Source: Candidatus Delongbacteria bacterium (GTDB lineage Bacteria > CAIWAD01 > BS150m-G50). From it: 12,977 bases of DNA. Shown one piece after another: positions 8,398-12,977 of this stretch (the stretch's first letter is position 1; each line of letters opens with the position of its first letter). The translations under genes were made by a program, and so were the position numbers. Location: contig JADHUQ010000053.1 of the NCBI GenBank assembly GCA_016784425.1, positions 1 to 12,977 of the forward strand. The letters are read 5' to 3'. A model generated the notes under the pieces. That model had not been told where the DNA came from and made no database searches. It worked only from the letters and a program-made list of their open reading frames with translations.

Positions 8398-9153
8398 CTA
8401 CACTATGGCTGGTATTATCGCACTGAGCCCGATAACCAGCAGGATCAGGTACATGGTCCAACGCAACAGCGGTTCCGGCAGGCGATTACCAATCGGTAGG
8501 CCGATGAGGGCGCCGAGCAGCACAAACGGGCTGAGTGATAACGCGTAGAGTGCCGTTTTAAAAATCTCCGCACCAAAGAACAGATTCAACAGTATTATCT
8601 GGAAGGGAATAGTAACCGCGAACACGACAAAGAGGAAGCCCCTGATTCTGGCGGCAGTCCAGTCGTGCGCCAGCGTCCAGATAACCAGTGGTGGTCCCCC
8701 CATACCACAGATACCTACCAGCAGACCGCTGCTGCTGAAGGCCAATCCGCTCCAGAACCAATGAACAGTGGCAACCGGCTGAACCCGGAAGATCAGTTGA
8801 ACGCCTACCAGCAGACAGAGGATACCACCGACGAGTGCCCTGATGGAGCCGGCCTCCAACCCGACCAGACTCTTGAGGATCATCAAACCAGCTACGATCG
8901 TTACGATCCGCACCAGGGAGGCGGTCAGTGCCAGACGCCAGGGAAGAGAGTCTCGTAGATGCCTGGCGCCGATGAGCGCTTGCACAAATGAACATACCGC
9001 TACGATGGTAATGACCTGTGGCAATGGGATGCCGGTCCAGAGGAGTAATGGGGTGGAGAACAGCGCAAAGGCAAAGCCTACCGAACTCTGTATCACACTG
9101 GCCGCGGTGATGATAGCAGCGACAGCGGCAAATGTCAGGACAGCTGGATTCAT
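8398..9153 (-). CDS. TauE/SafE-family membrane permease
   Basis: A 251-residue integral membrane protein with about seven to eight hydrophobic helices. The N-terminal repeat has SSVGFAFALFSTPLLLW (23-39) and the second repeat has LLVGICGMGGPPLVIW (about 144-159), the paired signature of the TauE/SafE (DUF81) family. Members are proposed to move sulfite, sulfonates, or other small organic anions across the inner membrane; the substrate cannot be read from sequence. The ATG at 9151-9153 has no evident Shine-Dalgarno site. It is the last gene of the minus-strand set, 107 bases after the acyl-CoA dehydrogenase stop and convergent with the carboxylase operon. A link to acyl-CoA metabolism, for instance export of an organic acid, is possible but only guilt by association. 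Confidence 0.85.
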   Translation of the reverse strand: MNPAVLTFAAVAAIITAASVIQSSVGFAFALFSTPLLLWTGIPLPQVITIVAVCSFVQALIGARHLRDSLPWRLALTASLVRIVTIVAGLMILKSLVGLEAGSIRALVGGILCLLVGVQLIFRVQPVATVHWFWSGLAFSSSGLLVGICGMGGPPLVIWTLAHDWTAARIRGFLFVVFAVTIPFQIILLNLFFGAEIFKTALYALSLSPFVLLGALIGLPIGNRLPEPLLRWTMYLILLVIGLSAIIPAIV

Positions 9154-9185
9154 GGTATTGCCGTGTCGTCGTCAGAATTGCGTGT

Positions 9186-9208
9186 TGTGAATGTCACATC
9201 GGTGTGAC
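9186..9208. promoter_or_regulatory. clustered TGTGA/TCACA half-sites upstream of permease
   Basis: Three pentamers occur in 22 bases: TGTGA (9186-9190), TCACA (9194-9198) and TGTGA (9203-9207). The last two form a 6-bp inverted repeat, GTCACA-TCGG-TGTGAC (9193-9208), which could also fold as a hairpin. It lies 33-55 bases before the permease start on the minus strand, where an operator could sit. The spacing (3 and 4 bases) is not that of a standard Crp or Fnr site (6 and 4 with other half-sites), so the binding protein, if any, is unknown. Confidence 0.3.
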
Positions 9209-9260
9209 GGCAGAACGAGACCGGTTGCGCGATCAGCCCGGACAGCTTTCAAGGCCGCAT

Positions 9261-10403
9261 TTATCCGCTCAGCAGGCTCTTCGCGATAACCAGCCGCTGG
9301 ATTTCAGAAGTGCCCTCGCCGATCTGGCAGAGCTTGATATCACGGAAACAGCGTTCTACCGGATAATCTTTGGTGTAGCCATAACCTCCATGGATCTGGA
9401 TCGCTTTAGTGCAGATTTCCATCCCCCGGTCAGCCGCCATCAGCTTGGCCATGGCAGATTCCTGGTTGACGGTTTTGCCCTGATCCTTGAGAAATGCCGC
9501 ACGTAGCGTAAGTAACCGGGCCGCCTCCAGGTCGGTGGCCATGTCGGCCAGCATGATTTGTACCGCCTGGAAATCTGCGATCGGTTGCCCGAACTGCCTG
9601 CGCTCTTTTGAATACCTGATGCTTTCGTCGAGGGCGCAGCGGGTGATACCGAGTGCCAGGGCGGCGATACTGATCCGCCCGCCGTCCAGAATCCGCATCG
9701 TATCGGAAAAGCCATGGTTTATCCGGCCGAGTAGATTTTCCTCAGGTATCCGGCAATTTTCCATGACCAGTTGGGCGGTGTCGCTGGCCCGCAGCCCCAG
9801 CTTATTCTCTTTGCGCCCGGCACTGAACCCGGGTGTTCCCTGCTCCACGATAAAAGCGCTGATCCCCTTGTGCCCGAGCGACTTGTCGGTCTTAGCCATG
9901 ACCACGGCGATGTCACCCACCGTGGCGTTGGTGATGAAATTCTTGGTTCCATTCAGCACCCACTCACCACCCTCCAGCACCGCGGTTGTCTGTATCCCGG
10001 CAGCGTCGGAACCAGCTTCCGGTTCAGTAAGTCCCCAGGCCCCGAGCTTTTCCCCTCTTGCCAGTGGTACCAGGTATTTCTGTTTCTGTTCCTCGGTACC
10101 CGCCAGGAAGATGTGGTTCGAACAGAGTGAATTATGGGCGGCAACTGTAATCCCCATCGAGCCGTCGACTGCGGAGATCTCCTCGATCGCCAGCACATAG
10201 CCGATGTAATCGAAACCGGCACCACCGTATTCCTCAGGAAAGATTATTCCCAGCAAACCCAGCTCACCCATCTTCCTGACTATCGCGCCGGGAAACTCCT
10301 GCTTCTCATCACTTGCGGCAGCGATCGGAGCGATCTCCCTGTTGGCAAAATCCCGGGCCATATCCCTGAGCATCAGGTTTTCTTCTTTGAACTGGAAATC
10401 CAC
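9261..10403 (-). CDS. Acyl-CoA dehydrogenase, short-chain/branched-chain type
   Basis: A flavin enzyme of 380 residues that introduces a 2,3 double bond into a short acyl-CoA and passes electrons to ETF. Landmarks: GAWGLTEPEAGSDA (121-134) and NGTKNFITNA (151-160) of the FAD/substrate region, RRQFGQPIADFQ (268-279), and QIHGGYGYTKDYPVER (336-351). Position 363 in CQIGEGTSEIQR is Glu, the catalytic base of short-chain and 2-methyl-branched enzymes. Isovaleryl-CoA dehydrogenases normally have a small residue there and take their Glu from helix G; here helix G reads LDGGRISIAALALG, with no such Glu. Neighbours suggest isovaleryl-CoA as substrate, motifs suggest butyryl- or 2-methylbutyryl-CoA. 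The start is GTG at 10401-10403, supported by an excellent AGGAGGA. The gene lies on the strand opposite the carboxylase operon, behind its own promoter. Confidence 0.9.
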   Translation of the reverse strand: MDFQFKEENLMLRDMARDFANREIAPIAAASDEKQEFPGAIVRKMGELGLLGIIFPEEYGGAGFDYIGYVLAIEEISAVDGSMGITVAAHNSLCSNHIFLAGTEEQKQKYLVPLARGEKLGAWGLTEPEAGSDAAGIQTTAVLEGGEWVLNGTKNFITNATVGDIAVVMAKTDKSLGHKGISAFIVEQGTPGFSAGRKENKLGLRASDTAQLVMENCRIPEENLLGRINHGFSDTMRILDGGRISIAALALGITRCALDESIRYSKERRQFGQPIADFQAVQIMLADMATDLEAARLLTLRAAFLKDQGKTVNQESAMAKLMAADRGMEICTKAIQIHGGYGYTKDYPVERCFRDIKLCQIGEGTSEIQRLVIAKSLLSG

Positions 10404-10407
10404 TGGG

Positions 10408-10414
10408 TCCTCCT
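10408..10414 (-). promoter_or_regulatory. ribosome binding site fixing a GTG start
   Basis: AGGAGGA on the minus strand, four bases before GTG (10401-10403). No ATG lies nearby in frame upstream, and the next Met is at residue 11, inside the conserved N-terminal helix, so this site decides the acyl-CoA dehydrogenase start. Confidence 0.85.
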
Positions 10415-10566
10415 GTTAAGCTGTTAATGCTGTCTGTTGTATCTGAATTCGTTGCGGTCAGAACCGCGGGGTAGCGATCGATCAATCTCTGATCAGGAGA
10501 TCTTCCCCCCGTTTGTGCAACAGTTCCATATCTCTGTGTGATACAGAACAGCGGGTCGATAAAGGT

Positions 10567-10595
10567 ATAATAAGGAGCGATGTTCAAACTGACAA
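10567..10595 (-). promoter_or_regulatory. sigma-70-type promoter for acyl-CoA dehydrogenase
   Basis: On the minus strand TTGTCA (10590-10595) and TATTAT (10567-10572) are separated by exactly 17 bases; each box matches the consensus at five of six positions. Transcription would start near 10560 and leave a leader of roughly 155 bases before the GTG start. The leader contains two symmetrical elements: ATCTC-TGATCAG-GAGAT (10485-10501) and GCGGT-CAGA-ACCGC (10454-10467), either of which could be an operator or an RNA hairpin. The promoter lies after the end of the ACR3 gene, so the dehydrogenase need not depend on arsenic-gene transcription. Confidence 0.6.
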
Positions 10596-10637
10596 CGGCT
10601 TAATTGCACCTGGCGGGTTTTCGATATTGGCCTCGAA

Positions 10638-11741
10638 TCAGCAGCAATCGGTCTGGCCGCCATCCGGTTTACGCCCGTCAAAGATACCGGAGGTTCGTTT
10701 ACAGATCGACACCAGCATCAGCATCAGGGGCACCTCGATAAGTACACCCACAACAGTTGCCAGTGCCGCGCCGGAGGAGAGGCCGAAAAGAATTACCGCA
10801 GTGGCGATCGCAACTTCAAAATGGTTGGAGGCGCCAATCAAAGCAGTTGGTGCCGCGTCCTGGTAGGAGAGCCGGAACCAGCGCGCCAGCAGAAAGTAGC
10901 CGATTGCGAAAATGAGAACTGTCTGGATAAACAGCGGCACGGCGATCCAGAAAATTGTCAGCGGATTGCTGACGATAACTTCACCCTTGAAGGAGAAGAG
11001 CAGAACCAGGGTCGCCAGCAGCGCGGTAATACTGACCGGGGTTAACCGGTGCAGAAACTTTTCCTGGAACCACTGCAGTCCTTTCCAGCTGATCAGCCAG
11101 CGCCGGGAAAAGTAACCGGCAACCAGGGGCAACGCCACATAGATTGATACCGACAGGAGCATCGTCTGCCAGGGGACCGGCATGGCGTTTACATTCAGCA
11201 GCAAACTCCCCAGGGGACCATAGAGCAGTAGCATGATCAGGGAGTTGATGGCAACCATCACCAGGGTGAGTCCGTCGTTACCCCTGGCAAGATAACCCCA
11301 CATCAACACCATGGCGGTACAGGGGGCGATACCGAGCAGGATGGCGCCGGCGATGTAACTTCGCCATAACTCCACCTCCACGCCACTGGGCAGGATCTCA
11401 CTGCCGGGGAGAAAACCACGGAACAGGTAACCGAGGAAAAAATAAGCGATGGCGAACATGGTGAACGGTTTGATAGCCCAGTTGATGAGTAGTGTCAGGA
11501 GTACCGGTTTTGGTGTTTTAGCCGATAACAGTACCTGGCCGAAGTCGATCTTGAACATGATCGGATACATCATGAAAAAGAGACAGATCGCAATCGGTAA
11601 TGACACCTGGTAGAGGGAGAAGTCGTTGAGAGTCACTGCAACAGCCGGTGCTGCTTTACCCAGCAGGATGCCGCCCGTGATACAGAGCAGAACCCAGATG
11701 GTAAGGTACCTCTCGAAAAAGGATAGTTTCTTCTCGTTCAT
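10638..11741 (-). CDS. arsB/acr3: ACR3-family arsenite efflux transporter
   Basis: A 367-residue inner-membrane carrier with about ten hydrophobic segments that exports arsenite (and often antimonite) using the membrane potential. Cys141 in GIAPCTAMVLMWGYLARG and Glu309 in ASNHFEVAIATAV match the conserved Cys and Glu shown to be essential in characterised ACR3 pumps. WGYLARGNDGLTL and INSLIMLLLYGPLG are further family signatures. The ATG at 11739-11741 is preceded by a weak AGG only. No arsR repressor or arsC reductase is in the window; an upstream gene 56 bases away on the same strand, the metallophosphoesterase, may be co-transcribed. The C-terminus ends in a Cys pair (TDCC), which could touch arsenite, but this is speculation. 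Family call is very secure. Confidence 0.95.
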   Translation of the reverse strand: MNEKKLSFFERYLTIWVLLCITGGILLGKAAPAVAVTLNDFSLYQVSLPIAICLFFMMYPIMFKIDFGQVLLSAKTPKPVLLTLLINWAIKPFTMFAIAYFFLGYLFRGFLPGSEILPSGVEVELWRSYIAGAILLGIAPCTAMVLMWGYLARGNDGLTLVMVAINSLIMLLLYGPLGSLLLNVNAMPVPWQTMLLSVSIYVALPLVAGYFSRRWLISWKGLQWFQEKFLHRLTPVSITALLATLVLLFSFKGEVIVSNPLTIFWIAVPLFIQTVLIFAIGYFLLARWFRLSYQDAAPTALIGASNHFEVAIATAVILFGLSSGAALATVVGVLIEVPLMLMLVSICKRTSGIFDGRKPDGGQTDCC

Positions 11742-11797
11742 GTTGACCTGCTGTTCTCAGATGTTGACGGGAACGGGTGCTGCATCGGACTGAAGTG

Positions 11798-12977
11798 TTA
11801 CGGCTTCACTGCGCGCCTGAATGTCCCTGATCCCGGTAGGTTTTCCTCGTCACGCCAGTCCGGCTGCCACCAGAGCTGGGCCAGCGGTCCCTCCTCAGCG
11901 TCAAAGTCATCGATGGCGATATTGAGACGCACCTGTTGCCAGTCTACCCCCTGCTGCTGCTCCAGGTAGCTCAGCGGTATCGCCAGCTCAGTATTGTGAC
12001 CGCCAGCGGTGATGCGACAGGTGGCCCTCGCTCCCAGCTCATTCAGGAATTCAGGATTCCAGATAGTCATGTCGCCCGGCTCAACCGCAGGACCGAGGGC
12101 GAAGAGTAGATGGTAGTAGTTCTCACCGGAGCCACGATGTTGCGCCCGTTGCGGATCAGGTCTCACATCCAGACGTACCTCGATTCCATCCTGTTCCCAG
12201 GCCATACCGCCCCGGTAGATCGGGATATCGTCCTTCACCTCCACACCGATATACAGGTACTCCGCTCCCAGCACAACACCGAAACGCCAGGAGCAGTCTG
12301 CGGGGCCTTCCCAGGCCTCAGCTGTAACTTCGACCGTAGCTGGTTGTTGTATCACAAAAGGTAAATCCTCCCACTCTTCGAGTGAGCCATCGACATCAAT
12401 CGGGGTCGGGTGGTATGGCAACAGGTATTCCCGCGCGACCACCAGCAGGGCAGTCCCATCAACAACCGGCAGATCCAGCTCGGTCTGTTCGTAAACCGCT
12501 TCCCAGTTCAACACCAGGGGTGACAGCTCAGCCACCGGTAACCGGGTGGGGTTGGATACAGCAAATTCAATCGTCTCCTCCGATTCCGGAGCCAGCAATA
12601 CTGACAGCTCTGCCGGTAGAACTGACAGCATTTCCTGTGGTTCAAACCTGCCGGTCACCTGTAGTGGTAACCCGCTGGTGTTACTCAGGTGCAGAGAGGT
12701 GGTCCCATGGTCGAACTCACCGGTTGGAGAATATAACGGCTGCACACCGAGGAAGTTGTCCCGTACCAGTGGGTCAGTCAGTTCAGCCATCTCTGCGGTA
12801 CGGATATCTTCATCCCAGATACCCTCCAGCAAAAGGTTGGCGATGCGTGGCCCTTCCTCCGTCATGGTTACCCAGACCACATGGTCGAACTCACCGAAAC
12901 GGGGACCCCTCAGTGAACTGCCCCCGCCGGTGGTGGCCAGCACTAAGTAGTTTTGATCATGACGTACATGCTTGGTG
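11798..12977 (-). CDS. C-terminal part of probable metallophosphoesterase with CBM9-like domain, partial
   Basis: The frame is open through the right edge, so the N-terminus is missing; about 393 residues are visible. The first ones (KHVRHDQNYLVLATTGGGS, then GEFDHVVWVTM and RIANLLLEGIWDED) resemble the end of calcineurin-like metallophosphoesterases, where a strand and a Gly-rich loop follow the last metal-binding His motif. That motif would lie just beyond the window, so this part is tentative. A beta-rich middle section (about 85-190 residues from 12943) looks Ig/fibronectin-like. The last 200 residues resemble the CBM9/DOMON-like sugar-binding fold: IDVDGSLEEWEDLPF, YLYIGVEVKDD, EQDGIEVRLDVRPD. 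Such proteins are often periplasmic or extracellular. A GTG at 12941-12943 is in frame but is inside conserved sequence, so it is not taken as the start. Upstream of acr3 on the same strand, with 56 bases between. Confidence 0.6.
   Translation of the reverse strand, partial: TKHVRHDQNYLVLATTGGGSSLRGPRFGEFDHVVWVTMTEEGPRIANLLLEGIWDEDIRTAEMAELTDPLVRDNFLGVQPLYSPTGEFDHGTTSLHLSNTSGLPLQVTGRFEPQEMLSVLPAELSVLLAPESEETIEFAVSNPTRLPVAELSPLVLNWEAVYEQTELDLPVVDGTALLVVAREYLLPYHPTPIDVDGSLEEWEDLPFVIQQPATVEVTAEAWEGPADCSWRFGVVLGAEYLYIGVEVKDDIPIYRGGMAWEQDGIEVRLDVRPDPQRAQHRGSGENYYHLLFALGPAVEPGDMTIWNPEFLNELGARATCRITAGGHNTELAIPLSYLEQQQGVDWQQVRLNIAIDDFDAEEGPLAQLWWQPDWRDEENLPGSGTFRRAVKP

Noticed and set aside
10566..10602. 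Plus-strand TATAAT followed by AAGGAG and a short ORF MFKLTTA
   Set aside because: No -35 box at the right distance, only seven codons, and the same bases form a better promoter on the minus strand.

Overview
The window looks like a piece of a bacterial chromosome, most probably from a gammaproteobacterium. That placement is an inference from the proteobacterial-type acyl-CoA enzymes, the strong Shine-Dalgarno sites, the tight stop/start overlaps and the moderately GC-rich coding style. No RNA gene, insertion sequence, phage gene or CRISPR array is visible.

Layout. (1) Positions 1-413, minus strand: the start of a NYN/LabA-like nuclease-fold protein that runs off the left edge. (2) Positions 414-948: a 535-base stretch with no gene, lying between divergent genes. 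(3) Positions 949-8296, plus strand: seven metabolic genes in a row. The first three are an archaeal-type HMG-CoA synthase, a thiolase and a small zinc-ribbon/OB-fold DUF35 protein, the same trio that forms the acetoacetyl-CoA thiolase/HMG-CoA synthase complex of archaea. A strong hairpin follows. Then come the methylcrotonyl-CoA carboxylase beta subunit, a methylglutaconyl-CoA hydratase-like enzyme, a stand-alone biotin carboxylase and a separate biotin carrier protein. (4) Positions 8398-12977, minus strand: a TauE/SafE permease, an acyl-CoA dehydrogenase with its own good promoter, an ACR3 arsenite efflux pump, and the C-terminal part of a probable metallophosphoesterase with a CBM9-like domain that runs off the right edge.

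How the genes fit together. Carboxylase and hydratase link 3-methylcrotonyl-CoA, 3-methylglutaconyl-CoA and HMG-CoA, the middle of leucine/isovalerate breakdown. The usual last enzyme, HMG-CoA lyase, is absent from the window. In its place stands the HMG-CoA synthase/thiolase/DUF35 trio, which interconverts HMG-CoA and three acetyl-CoA. The plus-strand block could therefore be a lyase-free leucine/isovalerate degradation route ending in acetyl-CoA, or, run the other way, a route from acetyl-CoA towards 3-methylcrotonyl-CoA. Direction cannot be read from sequence. The nearby acyl-CoA dehydrogenase could join isovaleryl-CoA to 3-methylcrotonyl-CoA, but its active-site pattern is that of short-chain rather than isovaleryl-CoA dehydrogenases.

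The most striking non-coding structure is a degenerate repeat of about 53 bp between the HMG-CoA synthase and thiolase genes. It duplicates the end of one gene and the start of the next, giving three successive ATGAGAAA starts exactly 53 bases apart. The second of these is a short leader ORF whose stop overlaps the true thiolase start.
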